A stretch of 64,000 nt of DNA from Clostridium acetobutylicum ATCC 824 (GTDB lineage Bacteria; Bacillota; Clostridia; Clostridiales; Clostridiaceae): assembly GCF_000008765.1 (NCBI RefSeq), contig NC_003030.1, positions 654,001-718,000 on the forward strand, written 5' to 3'. A model generated the notes under the pieces. That model searched no databases. It was not told where the DNA came from and saw only the letters and a program-made list of their open reading frames with translations. Positions within the stretch are counted from its first letter, which is position 1. The number at the start of each line of letters is the position of its first letter. Positions 1 through 8,367 of the stretch are shown one piece after another. The position numbers were made by a program, and so were the translations under genes.

Positions 1-1094
1 GAGAATATGACAAAGCAACCGTAATTAATACAGTTAATGGTATTATTAAAAAAACAATATCTCTTGAAAGTGTTGAACAGTACAATGAAATTGATGGAAT
101 AAAAATTGATAATAAAAATGCTTATATTATAGTTAGTGGAATTCCAAAACAAAAGATTACATACATAAGACCAGGATATAGCCCTTTTTTATCTGGAATT
201 ATAGCTGTTATAACTTTTGTTTTTATTTTCTACTTCTTAACTAATAGGAAGATGGAGTATATAGAAAGCGTATCAAACGGGCTTGTGGAGATTTCAAAGG
301 GAAATTTGGATTATAGGATAATGCTAATGGGAGAAGATGAATTAAAGAATTTAGCGGATAATATTAATTCTATGGCAAGTGAGCTTCAAAAAAGAATTGA
401 AAAAGAAAGAGAAGCTGAAAAAACTAAAAATGATCTTATAACAAATGTATCTCATGACTTAAGAACTCCTTTAACCTCAGTAAAAGGATATTTGCTTCTT
501 TTAAAGGATAAAAAATATAGGGATTCTAATGAATTTCAAGATTTTATAGAAATTGCTTACAATAAATCAGAAAAATTAGAAAATCTTATAAATGATTTAT
601 TTGAGTATACAAAATTAAGTAATAGAGTTATAGAACTAAATAAAGTAAGCATATGCCTAGATGAGCTTTTGGAGCAATTAGTAGAGGAGCTATATGTAAT
701 ATGCAAAGAAAATAATACAGAGATTGAAAAGGAAATAACTGAAAAGAATATTTTTGTAAAAGTAGATGGAGATAAGATGGTCAGGGTGTTTGAAAACTTA
801 CTTATGAATGCTATAAGATATAGTAAAAAACCTGGGAAGATAAAATTAAAGGTTGAAGATCAAAAAGCTTATGTTATAGTGACTGTGGAAAATGAATGTG
901 AACATATAAATAATCAAGAGCTTAAAAAAATCTTTAATAGATTCTATAGGAGGGATAAATCACGATCTGAAGCCACAGGGGGAAGTGGTTTGGGTCTTGC
1001 AATAGCAAAGAGCATAGTTGAGTTACATAACGGTGAAATATGGGCTGAAAGCAGAGAGGAAACAATAAGTTTATTTGTTAAATTATTCAAGTGA
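1..1094 (+). CDS. Sensor histidine kinase, C-terminal part (5' end outside window)
   Basis: The reading frame is open from the first bases of the window, so the gene begins upstream. The visible part has an extracytoplasmic stretch, one membrane segment at about 184-243 (FLSGIIAVITFVFIFYFLT), a HAMP-like linker, a HisKA dimerisation helix with the H-box SHDLRTPLTS (phospho-acceptor His at 453-455), and a HATPase_c domain with N-box (ENLLMNAIRYS) and G-box (GGSGLGLAIAKSIVELH). It is therefore a membrane-bound two-component kinase that autophosphorylates and passes phosphate to a response regulator, probably encoded just upstream. An ATG at 252 opens a 280-codon frame but would cut off the membrane segment, so it is not the start. 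The signal sensed cannot be told from this fragment. Confidence 0.93.
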   Translation, partial: EYDKATVINTVNGIIKKTISLESVEQYNEIDGIKIDNKNAYIIVSGIPKQKITYIRPGYSPFLSGIIAVITFVFIFYFLTNRKMEYIESVSNGLVEISKGNLDYRIMLMGEDELKNLADNINSMASELQKRIEKEREAEKTKNDLITNVSHDLRTPLTSVKGYLLLLKDKKYRDSNEFQDFIEIAYNKSEKLENLINDLFEYTKLSNRVIELNKVSICLDELLEQLVEELYVICKENNTEIEKEITEKNIFVKVDGDKMVRVFENLLMNAIRYSKKPGKIKLKVEDQKAYVIVTVENECEHINNQELKKIFNRFYRRDKSRSEATGGSGLGLAIAKSIVELHNGEIWAESREETISLFVKLFK

Positions 1095-1161
1095 GATTTG
1101 TAAGTTCTATGTATAAATGTGATAAAATATACAATGAAGTATGAATTTATGGGGTGATAGA

Positions 1162-2250
1162 GTGGGTTATAGTAAATATAAATATGAAGGTCTATTGAAT
1201 TTATGCCTAGAGGTTTTTCAAAGGCTTGGCTATACAAAAGAGGACAGCTATACAATAGGGGAAGTGCTGCTTCTAGCGGATTTGTTTGGGATAGAATCTC
1301 ATGGAGTGCAAAGACTTACATTGTATTATAAGGGAATAAGAAATGGAAGCATAAAGGTTAAAAATCATATGAATATAGTAAAAGAATCACCTGTGTCTGT
1401 AGTTATTGATGGAGATGGGGGAATGGGACAAATAATATCAAAGAAAGCTATGGAGAGGGCTATTGATAAGGCAAAAAAGACAGGGATAGGTATGGCTATT
1501 GTTAAAAATTCCAATCATTTTGGTATAGCGGGATATTACAGTAGGATGGCTGAGAGAAAAGGGCTTATGGGAATAGCTATGACAAATACTAGAGCCATTG
1601 TGTTGCCTACATATGGAAGAGAGCAAATGCTTGGGACTAACCCTATTTCTATTGCAATGCCTGCAAGACCAATACCGTTTTTACTTGACATGGCAACAAG
1701 CGTTATCACAAGAGGAAAGGTTGAGGTTTACAGTAAAAATAATCAGAAACTTAATTATGGATGGGCTATGGATGATGAGGGAAGAAAAACAGATAATCCA
1801 GATAAAGTTTTGAAATTAGCAAATGGAAATACAGGTGGACTTTTGCCGCTTGGAGGAGATACAGAGATTTTTGGTGGACATAAAGGATACGGAATCTCTT
1901 TTGCTGTTGAAATGTTTACGTCTATCCTGTCAGGTGGACTTACCAGCGACGAAATACGTGGTAATAATAATACTAATGGTGTGTGCCATGCTTTTGCTGC
2001 TATAGATTATGGTTTATTTGATGATAAAAATGCTATAGAGAAAAGAATGTCAGCCTATATGCAAAAGATTAGAAATTCAAAAAAGGCATATGGTGCTTCA
2101 AGGATATACACACACGGAGAAAAAGAACTTGAGGCTTATGAGGATAGAATGGAGAATGGAATACCTATAAATGAGAATACTATAGTTGAAATTAAAGAAA
2201 TATGTGATTATGTGGATATTGATATCAATAACTACTTGAAAAAATATTAA
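1162..2250 (+). CDS. Malate/L-lactate dehydrogenase family (Ldh2/AllD type) oxidoreductase
   Basis: Product of about 362 residues, the usual size for the Ldh2 superfamily of NAD(P)-dependent 2-hydroxyacid dehydrogenases (malate, ureidoglycolate, sulfolactate). Family signatures are GIESHGVQRL near the N-terminus, KNSNHFGIAGYYSRMA with the catalytic-region His, GTNPISIAMPA, and FGGHKGYGISFAVEMFTSILSGG. I chose the GTG at 1162 because GGGGTG at 1151-1156 is well placed as ribosome site; an ATG at 1141 in the same frame would add seven residues and has no such site. The gene follows the kinase by about 65 bases. The substrate cannot be assigned from sequence; malate dehydrogenase is the usual database label. 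Cytoplasmic, no signal peptide. Confidence 0.88.
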   Translation: MGYSKYKYEGLLNLCLEVFQRLGYTKEDSYTIGEVLLLADLFGIESHGVQRLTLYYKGIRNGSIKVKNHMNIVKESPVSVVIDGDGGMGQIISKKAMERAIDKAKKTGIGMAIVKNSNHFGIAGYYSRMAERKGLMGIAMTNTRAIVLPTYGREQMLGTNPISIAMPARPIPFLLDMATSVITRGKVEVYSKNNQKLNYGWAMDDEGRKTDNPDKVLKLANGNTGGLLPLGGDTEIFGGHKGYGISFAVEMFTSILSGGLTSDEIRGNNNTNGVCHAFAAIDYGLFDDKNAIEKRMSAYMQKIRNSKKAYGASRIYTHGEKELEAYEDRMENGIPINENTIVEIKEICDYVDIDINNYLKKY

Positions 2251-2274
2251 AATTCATTTAAACTTGGTATATAT

Positions 2275-2290
2275 GATAATGATTATCATT
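2275..2290. promoter_or_regulatory. Fur-box-like operator upstream of methyltransferase
   Basis: GATAATGATTATCATT matches the first 16 positions of the classical Fur box GATAATGATAATCATTATC with one change. It lies 65-80 bases before the ATG of the methyltransferase gene and after the stop of the preceding gene, so iron-dependent repression of that gene is likely. Seen: the palindromic match. Inferred: binding by Fur. Confidence 0.6.
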
Positions 2291-2354
2291 AAAAGAAAGA
2301 TATTATGAAGCTTGCTTTTATAAATATAGCAGTTTAAAGATGGAGGTTTTAGAA

Positions 2355-2984
2355 ATGAGTGAACTAGCTAGAAGATTAAATCAGTGTAAAAAACCTGTTG
2401 GAGATCAAGGGAAAGTTGTAGTTGATGATATGAATGAAAGACATTACGAGCTTACAGGTTGGGGACTAGATAAAATTAAAATTGATAAAGCTTATAAAAT
2501 GTTGGACATCGGATGCGGTGGAGGAAGAACTGTAAATAGATTAAGTAAGGCAGCAGAAGAAGGAGAGGTTTATGGAATAGACTATTCTTCCGATTGTGTT
2601 AGATGGGCAAGTGAGTACAATAAAGAGTTAATTAAAGAGGGAAGAGTTCATATTAGTGAAGCAAGTGTTGAAAAATTGCCTTTTGAGGATAATAAGTTTG
2701 ATGTTGTAACTGCTGTTGAGACTATATATTTTTGGCCAAATGTAGAAGAAAATATAAAAGAAGTCAATAGAGTTTTAAAAAAAGGTGGTAAATTCATTAT
2801 AATAAACGAAATATATGATGATGATAAATTTAGAGAAAGAAATAATGAATTTGCTAAAAATAGTAATATGAAAATATATTCTCCTGAAAAATTAAAAAGT
2901 CTTCTTAAAAATGCAGGATACTTAAACGTTGAAATGGAAATTAAGGAAGAAAATAATTGGATATGCTATGTTAGCGAAAAATAA
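2355..2984 (+). CDS. Class I SAM-dependent methyltransferase
   Basis: Product of 209 residues with the Rossmann-type SAM-binding fold: motif I MLDIGCGGGRTVNRLS, an acidic residue after strand 2 (YGIDYSSDCVRWA), PFEDNKFDVVTAVETIYFW, and RVLKKGGKFIIINE (Methyltransf_11/25 type). Start chosen at 2355 because TGGAGG at 2341-2346 sits nine bases before it; the in-frame ATG at 2340 overlaps that site. A Fur-like box lies directly upstream, so the enzyme may act in iron-limitation physiology. The substrate is unknown. A strong hairpin at 2989-3016 follows and separates it from the converging asd gene. Confidence 0.88.
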   Translation: MSELARRLNQCKKPVGDQGKVVVDDMNERHYELTGWGLDKIKIDKAYKMLDIGCGGGRTVNRLSKAAEEGEVYGIDYSSDCVRWASEYNKELIKEGRVHISEASVEKLPFEDNKFDVVTAVETIYFWPNVEENIKEVNRVLKKGGKFIIINEIYDDDKFRERNNEFAKNSNMKIYSPEKLKSLLKNAGYLNVEMEIKEENNWICYVSEK

Positions 2985-2988
2985 TAAG

Positions 2989-3020
2989 AGCGAGAGATTT
3001 TATATAGTCTCTCGCTTTGT
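2989..3020. terminator. Intrinsic terminator between converging genes
   Basis: Perfect 9-bp stem AGCGAGAGA / TCTCTCGCT with a 10-base loop followed by TTGTTTT on the plus strand. It sits in the 37-base gap between the methyltransferase and the stop of reverse-strand asd, so it may serve both; the reverse-strand T tract is weaker. Confidence 0.85.
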
Positions 3021-3021
3021 T

Positions 3022-4101
3022 TTAATATAAATATCCTTCTTTGTATAATAATTCAGCAGTTAAAACAGCTCCTCCGGCTGCACCTCTTAAAGCGTTATGA
3101 GAAAGACCTACAAATTTATAGTCAAAGAGAGTATCTTCTCTAAGTCTTCCAATGCTTATGCCCATACCTTTTTCGATATTTCTATCAAGCTTTGGCTGTG
3201 GTCTGAATTCATCCTCAAAGTAGGTTATAAATTGTTCAGGGGCAGTTGGGAGATTAAGCAATTGAGGTTTACCCTTATAATTTTTTAATTTTTCGACTAT
3301 TTGTTCTTTTGTAGGCTTATTTTCAAAAGAAACAAAGGTTGCTGCTAGGTGTCCGTCTGAAACTGCAACTCTAATACATTGTGAAGTTATTAAAGGATCT
3401 TTTTTCGAAACTATTTTATTTCCTTCTATATGTCCCCAAACCTTTAAAGGTTCATCTTCGCTTTTTTGTTCTTCTCCAGGAATATAAGGGATTGTATTAT
3501 CTACTATTTCAGGAAATTGTTCAAAGGTTTTTCCGCTTCCAGAGATAGCTTGATAAGTACAGACTAATATTTTTGTTGGTTTAAATTCCAAAAGTGCGCT
3601 TATTGCAGGAACGTAGCTTTGAATTGAACAATTTGGTTTTGCAACTATAAAGCCCTTTTTTGTTCCCAATCTTTCCTTTTGCTTTGGAATTATATCAAGA
3701 TGTTCAGGATTAATTTCTGGAATTATTACTGGAACGTCTTCTGTAAATCTGTGTGCAGAATTGTTAGATACCACTGGTATTTCGTGTTTTGCATAATTCT
3801 CTTCTATTTTTTTAATTTCGCTCTTGTCCATATTTACAGCACAAAAGACAAAATCAACTTCCTTTGAAATTTCATCGATATCATAAATATCTTTTACAAT
3901 AAAATCTTTTATATATTCTGGCATAGGTATGTCAAGCTTCCATCTTCCTTTTACAGCATCAGAATACTTTTGACCTGCAGAACGTGGACTTGCTGCAATG
4001 CATGTTACTTCAAAATATGGATGATTATCTAGTAAGGTAGCAAATCTTTGTCCCACAAGACCTGTACCACCAAGTAAACCAACCCTTAGTTTTTTATTCA
4101 T
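3022..4101 (-). CDS. asd: Aspartate-semialdehyde dehydrogenase
   Basis: Product of 359 residues. It catalyses NADPH-dependent reduction of aspartyl phosphate to aspartate semialdehyde, the branch point to lysine, diaminopimelate, methionine and threonine. The N-terminal nucleotide-binding motif is VGLLGGTGLVGQRFATLL, and the catalytic Cys lies in KPNCSIQSYVPAISALL. QAISGSGK and the C-terminal GLSHNALRGAAGGAVLTAELL fit the fungal/archaeal-like Asd subgroup used by several clostridia rather than the E. coli type. An AACGGAGGG ribosome site lies just before the ATG. It is a lone reverse-strand gene with its own promoter region shared with the divergent antiterminator gene. It links to lysA further along the window. 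Confidence 0.95.
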   Translation of the reverse strand: MNKKLRVGLLGGTGLVGQRFATLLDNHPYFEVTCIAASPRSAGQKYSDAVKGRWKLDIPMPEYIKDFIVKDIYDIDEISKEVDFVFCAVNMDKSEIKKIEENYAKHEIPVVSNNSAHRFTEDVPVIIPEINPEHLDIIPKQKERLGTKKGFIVAKPNCSIQSYVPAISALLEFKPTKILVCTYQAISGSGKTFEQFPEIVDNTIPYIPGEEQKSEDEPLKVWGHIEGNKIVSKKDPLITSQCIRVAVSDGHLAATFVSFENKPTKEQIVEKLKNYKGKPQLLNLPTAPEQFITYFEDEFRPQPKLDRNIEKGMGISIGRLREDTLFDYKFVGLSHNALRGAAGGAVLTAELLYKEGYLY

Positions 4102-4145
4102 TTATAATCCCTCCGTTAAAATTATGGGTATCTGAGTATATTGCA

Positions 4146-4161
4146 ATGTAAACGGTTAATA
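4146..4161. promoter_or_regulatory. Possible cre (CcpA) site between asd and antiterminator
   Basis: ATGTAAACGGTTAATA fits the cre consensus WTGNAANCGNWNNCWW except for one position (A in place of C). It lies in the 205-base divergent spacer before a sugar-PTS antiterminator, a plausible place for carbon catabolite control. A single near-match in AT-rich DNA can arise by chance. Confidence 0.3.
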
Positions 4162-4306
4162 ATTATGCAATGTTTTATGCTATTATACAACTTTGAGTGA
4201 GCATTGTAAATTGTATTTAATCAATATTAGTGATAATATAATAAAAGCGATATGTTTTTTATAATGTGTTAAATAGATTATAAGCATTAAGAGAGGTAGC
4301 ACGCTT

Positions 4307-5131
4307 ATGGTAAGTTATGTTGTAAAGAAAGCTCTGAATAATAATGTGGTTATTGCTGTAAAAGACAAGTATGAATTTATAATAGTAGGAAAAGGAATTG
4401 GTTTCAATGCAAAGAAAGGAAGCCGTATTCCTGAGAACAAAATTGAAAACGTCTTTATAAAGCAATCATTAGGGGAAAGTAAATTCGATATAGTGTTAAA
4501 AAAGATAGATAGTAAAATAGTAGGAATTTGTGAAGAGATAATATTCTTATGTGAAAATGAATTAGGGATAAAGCTAAATGAAGCAATTCATACATCATTA
4601 CCTGATCACATTGATTTTGCATTTACTAGAATAAAAAAGGGCATAAAAATAGAAAACCCATTTTTGAATGAAATTGTTGCATTATACCCAAAGGAATATA
4701 AGCTTGCAGAGAAGGCATTAGATATGATAAATAAAAACTTCACTACAAAGCTGCCTAAAGATGAAATTGGATTCATATCCATGCATATTAATGCAGCAAT
4801 AGAGAGAAAAGATGTGAACGACACTGTTGAGTATATGAGAAAAATAGGTAAGGTTATGGAGTTCATTTCATCTGCTTTAAATAAGGATATAGATAAGAGT
4901 TCTCTAGCTTATGAAAGGACTGTAACTCATATAAATTTTGTGTTAGATAGAATTAAAAATAAGAAAACTATAAAAAATCTTTTACTTGACAGTATAAAAA
5001 AACAATTATATAATGAATACGATTTAGCAATTAAGGTTGCTATAAAACTAGAAAATTTATTTTCTGTATCAGTTCCTGAAGATGAAATAGGATATATCGC
5101 TATGCATCTTAAGAGATTAAAGGAACTTTAG
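4307..5131 (+). CDS. glcT: BglG/SacT/GlcT family transcription antiterminator
   Basis: Product of 274 residues with the standard three-part build: N-terminal CAT RNA-binding domain (about 1-55, KKALNNNVVIA and GKGIGFNAKKG) and two PTS regulation domains (about 65-170 and 175-274) with the conserved histidines in HTSLPDHIDF, SMHINAAIE, VTHINFVLDR and YIAMHLKRL. It binds an RNA hairpin (RAT) and blocks an overlapping terminator when the PTS substrate is present. Such a RAT and terminator lie right after the stop codon and before the glucose PTS gene, so the target is almost certainly that gene. It may be labelled SacT elsewhere; I use glcT because the neighbour is a glucose-type permease. Ribosome site GAGAGG at 4291. 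Confidence 0.92.
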   Translation: MVSYVVKKALNNNVVIAVKDKYEFIIVGKGIGFNAKKGSRIPENKIENVFIKQSLGESKFDIVLKKIDSKIVGICEEIIFLCENELGIKLNEAIHTSLPDHIDFAFTRIKKGIKIENPFLNEIVALYPKEYKLAEKALDMINKNFTTKLPKDEIGFISMHINAAIERKDVNDTVEYMRKIGKVMEFISSALNKDIDKSSLAYERTVTHINFVLDRIKNKKTIKNLLLDSIKKQLYNEYDLAIKVAIKLENLFSVSVPEDEIGYIAMHLKRLKEL

Positions 5132-5161
5132 GCAGTGTTACTATTAAATTAGGCACGAGCT
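5130..5161 (+). promoter_or_regulatory. Ribonucleic antiterminator (RAT) site
   Basis: The bases from 5130 contain TGTTACTATTAAATTAGGCA, closely resembling the core TGTTACTGGTAAAGCAGGCA of sac/glc-type RAT elements bound by BglG-family proteins. The site begins inside the antiterminator's own stop codon, and its 3' side overlaps the 5' arm of the following terminator. The two structures are therefore mutually exclusive. Confidence 0.75.
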
Positions 5162-5217
5162 TTTTAAAAGAATTTTACTTAGGAAATTCTTTTAATGGGC
5201 TCGTGTTATATTTTTTT
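5153..5217 (+). terminator. Conditional terminator of the PTS leader
   Basis: GCACGAGC pairs with GCTCGTGT across a long inner hairpin (AAAAGAATTT / AAATTCTTTT), and TATATTTTTTT follows. Its 5' arm is shared with the RAT element. Function inferred: stops transcription into ptsG unless the phosphorylation-controlled antiterminator holds the RAT. Confidence 0.85.
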
Positions 5218-5282
5218 GTAGGTATATGCGCTTAAAAATGATACAAAATAAATTTTAAAGATAAAATTAGGAGGAATACTTT

Positions 5283-7280
5283 ATGGGTAATAAGATATTT
5301 GCCGTACTTCAAAAAATCGGTAAATCTTTAATGCTTCCAGTATCTGTTCTACCGGCGGCTGGAATTCTATTGAGACTTGGACAGCCAGATTTGCTTAATA
5401 TGCCTTATGTTCAAGCAGCAGGAAATGCTATTTTTAATAATTTACCTTTAATTTTTGCGGTTGGAGTTGCTATAGGTTTTTCAGGCGGAGAAGGTGTTGC
5501 AGCACTTGCAGCTGTAATTGGAGAACTAATACTTGAGGCGGTTGAAAAAACAGCAGGTGATACGGCAGCAGCAGCTTTAGCAAAAACAGCGGCAGCTTCA
5601 CATCATATGACGCTTGCAGCATTTCAAAAAACTCAAGAATACAGTAACATTGTAACTAAAACAACTATTAGTATGGGTGTTTTTGGCGGTATAATAATCG
5701 GTCTTACAGCAGCTATTTTATATAATAAGTTCCATGATATAAAGATGCCTCAAGTTTTGGGTTTCTTTGGTGGAAAACGTTTCGTTCCAATTATAACTTC
5801 AATTTCAGCTCTTATTATTGCAACTATAGGAGTAAATATTTGGTTGCCAATACAAGCTGGAATAAATTCACTAGCAGCATTTGCAACTACATCACCAATT
5901 GGACCTGCAATGTATGCTGGAGGAAAAAGACTTTTAATTCCACTAGGACTTCATCACATTTATTATCCATTGTTCTTATATCAATTTGGTCACTTTGTTT
6001 CAAATGGAGTTACTTATGTAGGAGATACAGCAAGATACTTCCATGGGGATCCTACTGCCGGAAACTTCATGGCAGCAGAGTATCCAATACTAATGTTTGG
6101 TCTTCCAGGAGCTGCTCTAGCTATGATTGCAGCTGCTAAAAAAGAAAAGAGAAAAGAAATGGCTGGAATGATGATTTCAGCAGCATTTGTAGCATTTGTA
6201 ACAGGTATTACAGAGCCAATTGAATTCTCATTCATATTTGTTGCTCCAGTATTATTTGTGTTCCACGTACTTGCTGCATTCGCATCTGGTCTTATTACAA
6301 GTTATTTACACATAAGATTAGGGTATACTTTCTCAGCATCCTTCATAGATTATGTTTTAGGATTCAAATATGCAGGTCATCCATTACTTATATGGCTTGT
6401 AGGTATAGGGTTCTTTGTATTGTACTTTGTTGTATTCTACTTCACAATTAAAGCAATGAACATTAAGACACCAGGTAGAGAAGATGATGATGCAGAAGGT
6501 GTTAAGAAGATAAATGTAAAAGGAAAAGCTAAGGCAGCTAAGGTGCTTGAAGCTATAGGCGGAAAAGATAATATAAAAGTACTTGATGCATGTATAACAA
6601 GATTAAGACTTAACTTAAATGATCCTTCTTTGGTTGATAAAGCTACACTTAAAGCTCTTGGAGCAGCTGGAGTAATGACAGCAGAAGATAGTGTTCAAGT
6701 AGTTTTTGGAACTGAAGCTGAAAGAATAAAAGATGACATAAAAGCAATTATACAAAATGGTGGATATGTTGAAGATGATTCAGATAAGGAAGAAGAAGTT
6801 CAAGAGGATAAGCAAATTTCTAAAGGTGCACACGAACTTTTAAGTCCAGCTGATGGAGAAGTAGTTGGTATTGAGAGTGTTCCGGATAGTACATTTGCTG
6901 AAAAAATGCTTGGAGACGGTTTTGCAGTAATACCTTCAGGAAATGAAGTACACTCACCAGCTGATGGAGAAGTATCAGTTTTATTCCCAACTAAGCATGC
7001 ATTTGCAATAACAACAGAAGGCGGACTTGAACTTTTAATACATGTTGGAATTGATACTGTAGCATTAAATGGTGAAGGTTTCACAGCACATGTAAAACAA
7101 GGAGATAAAGTTAAAAAAGGAGATTTGATTTTAACTTTAGATACTGAGTTTATAAAGAGCAAAGGTAAAAACCTTATAACTCCAGTGATTGTAACTAACA
7201 TGGATGTTGTAGGAAATATAGATGTTAAATTAGGAAACGTTAAAAATTCCGAGAAAGCTGCGGATGTTACCGTAAAATAA
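5283..7280 (+). CDS. ptsG: PTS glucose-type transporter, fused EIICBA
   Basis: Product of 665 residues holding all three glucose-family domains in order: membrane EIIC (about 1-400, many transmembrane segments, GITEPIEFSFIFVAP signature), EIIB (about 405-500, phospho-acceptor Cys437 in ACITRLRL) and EIIA (about 530-660, His557 in HSPADGE and active-site His587 in LLIHVGIDTVAL). It imports and phosphorylates glucose using phosphate from HPr. The EIICBA order matches the Bacillus PtsG and the permease called glcG in C. acetobutylicum. A GGAGGAATA ribosome site precedes the ATG. Expression is controlled by the antiterminator, RAT and terminator directly upstream. Confidence 0.95.
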   Translation: MGNKIFAVLQKIGKSLMLPVSVLPAAGILLRLGQPDLLNMPYVQAAGNAIFNNLPLIFAVGVAIGFSGGEGVAALAAVIGELILEAVEKTAGDTAAAALAKTAAASHHMTLAAFQKTQEYSNIVTKTTISMGVFGGIIIGLTAAILYNKFHDIKMPQVLGFFGGKRFVPIITSISALIIATIGVNIWLPIQAGINSLAAFATTSPIGPAMYAGGKRLLIPLGLHHIYYPLFLYQFGHFVSNGVTYVGDTARYFHGDPTAGNFMAAEYPILMFGLPGAALAMIAAAKKEKRKEMAGMMISAAFVAFVTGITEPIEFSFIFVAPVLFVFHVLAAFASGLITSYLHIRLGYTFSASFIDYVLGFKYAGHPLLIWLVGIGFFVLYFVVFYFTIKAMNIKTPGREDDDAEGVKKINVKGKAKAAKVLEAIGGKDNIKVLDACITRLRLNLNDPSLVDKATLKALGAAGVMTAEDSVQVVFGTEAERIKDDIKAIIQNGGYVEDDSDKEEEVQEDKQISKGAHELLSPADGEVVGIESVPDSTFAEKMLGDGFAVIPSGNEVHSPADGEVSVLFPTKHAFAITTEGGLELLIHVGIDTVALNGEGFTAHVKQGDKVKKGDLILTLDTEFIKSKGKNLITPVIVTNMDVVGNIDVKLGNVKNSEKAADVTVK

Positions 7281-7283
7281 TTT

Positions 7284-7339
7284 ACTAAGTTAAAATAAAT
7301 ACCCCTGAAATAAGTTTGGGGTATTTATTTTAACTTAGT
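7284..7339. terminator. Strong hairpin terminator after ptsG
   Basis: A 22-bp perfect inverted repeat, starting ACTAAGTTAAAATAAATACC and ending with its complement, encloses a 12-base loop. The T-rich 3' arm serves as the run of U. It ends the PTS transcript. Confidence 0.85.
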
Positions 7340-7408
7340 ATCTTGTATTAAACAGTACTAAATGTTATACTATAGTTGTGGAAAGAATATATAAAAGAAT
7401 AATAATAT

Positions 7409-7448
7409 AATAGGAGATTCATTTTTTAAAAAATTGGTTTTCCTATAG
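7409..7448 (+). repeat. Weak copy of TATAGGAAAATA inverted repeat before PadR gene
   Basis: Outer arms AATAGGA and TCCTATA flank an inner ATTTTTTAAAAAAT palindrome. The right arm TTTTCCTATAG is identical to that of the stronger copies at 22025 and 51935. It ends three bases before the AGGAG ribosome site of the PadR-family gene, so it could influence its translation. Confidence 0.4.
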
Positions 7449-7464
7449 TTAGGAGTAAAATGTC

Positions 7465-7788
7465 ATGAATACTCAGCTAAAAAAAGGAATTTTGGAATTG
7501 TGTGTTCTTTCGATATTAGATAGAAAAGATTGTTATGGATATGAACTTGTAGATGAAATTTCTAAAAGTATAGAAATTTCGGAAGGAACTATATATCCTC
7601 TTTTAAGAAGGCTTAGCAAGGAGGGCTTTTTTACAACTTACTTGCAGGAGTCTACGGAAGGACCACCTAGAAAGTATTACAAGTTAACTGAGCTTGGAAG
7701 AGAAGAAAAACAAAAGCTGGTAGAAGAATGGATGGAATTTGTTGAAGGTGTAAATAGTATATTGAAGGGGGCACAGCAGCATGAGTAA
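7465..7788 (+). CDS. PadR-family transcriptional regulator
   Basis: Product of 107 residues, a typical short PadR protein: winged helix from about 8 to 80 with the signature [26 protein letters not shown] and [13 protein letters not shown], then a short C-terminal helix. Such proteins usually repress their own operon. It overlaps the next gene by eight bases (ATG within its 3' end), so it is translationally coupled to the DUF1700 and DUF4097 genes; this trio recurs in Firmicutes as an envelope-stress type module. Ribosome site AGGAG at 7451. Confidence 0.92.
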   Translation: MNTQLKKGILELCVLSILDRKDCYGYELVDEISKSIEISEGTIYPLLRRLSKEGFFTTYLQESTEGPPRKYYKLTELGREEKQKLVEEWMEFVEGVNSILKGAQQHE

Positions 7789-8356
7789 AAAAGAATTTCT
7801 CGATTTGCTTAAATCATATCTTGAAGGATTTGGGCAAGAAGAGAAAAAGGATATATTATACGATTATGAAGAGCATTTTAGAATTGGGCAAGAAAATGGA
7901 AAAAGCGAAGATGAAATAGCAAAGGAACTTGGGAGCCCTATTGATATAGCAAATCAGTATAGAGAAGCAAATGGCATGGATAAAGTAAATGTGTACGGAA
8001 GCCAAAAGTCAGTTGGAGGCTCTATTGTTACTTTTATTGGATTGCTTATGTTTAATTTCATATTTGTTTTATGGATTTATATAGGCGTAATATCAGCTGT
8101 GATTGGAGTTTGTATAGGTGCTTTTGCTGTAACAGTATCAGGTTTAGCGCTTGTTTTTGCAAGTGTATTTGGAGGATGGTTTATACCTTATATACAAACA
8201 CCTGATATATTGTCGCGAGTTGCAGTTTTCTTTGGAGGTATAGGAACTTTGGCTTTAGGACTCTTAATGTGCATAGCAATGTTTTATGTAGTTAAAATTG
8301 CAATAGTTCTTACTGTTAAATATATTAAATGGAATATAAAAGTGATTAAAGGTTAG
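7781..8356 (+). CDS. DUF1700 family membrane protein
   Basis: Product of 191 residues. The N-terminal soluble part ([43 protein letters not shown]) is the DUF1700/HAAS signature. Three to four hydrophobic segments follow from about residue 85 to the end. It sits in an operon with PadR upstream (8-base overlap) and the DUF4097 protein downstream (11 bases). The family often pairs with PadR regulators; it is likely a membrane-anchored accessory of the DUF4097 protein. The exact role is unknown. Confidence 0.88.
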   Translation: MSKKEFLDLLKSYLEGFGQEEKKDILYDYEEHFRIGQENGKSEDEIAKELGSPIDIANQYREANGMDKVNVYGSQKSVGGSIVTFIGLLMFNFIFVLWIYIGVISAVIGVCIGAFAVTVSGLALVFASVFGGWFIPYIQTPDILSRVAVFFGGIGTLALGLLMCIAMFYVVKIAIVLTVKYIKWNIKVIKG

Positions 8357-8367
8357 GAGTGATAAAG

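Noticed and set aside
252-1094. Complete kinase gene starting at ATG 252
   Set aside because: The frame is open to base 3 upstream and encodes a membrane segment and sensor part; no ribosome site precedes 252.
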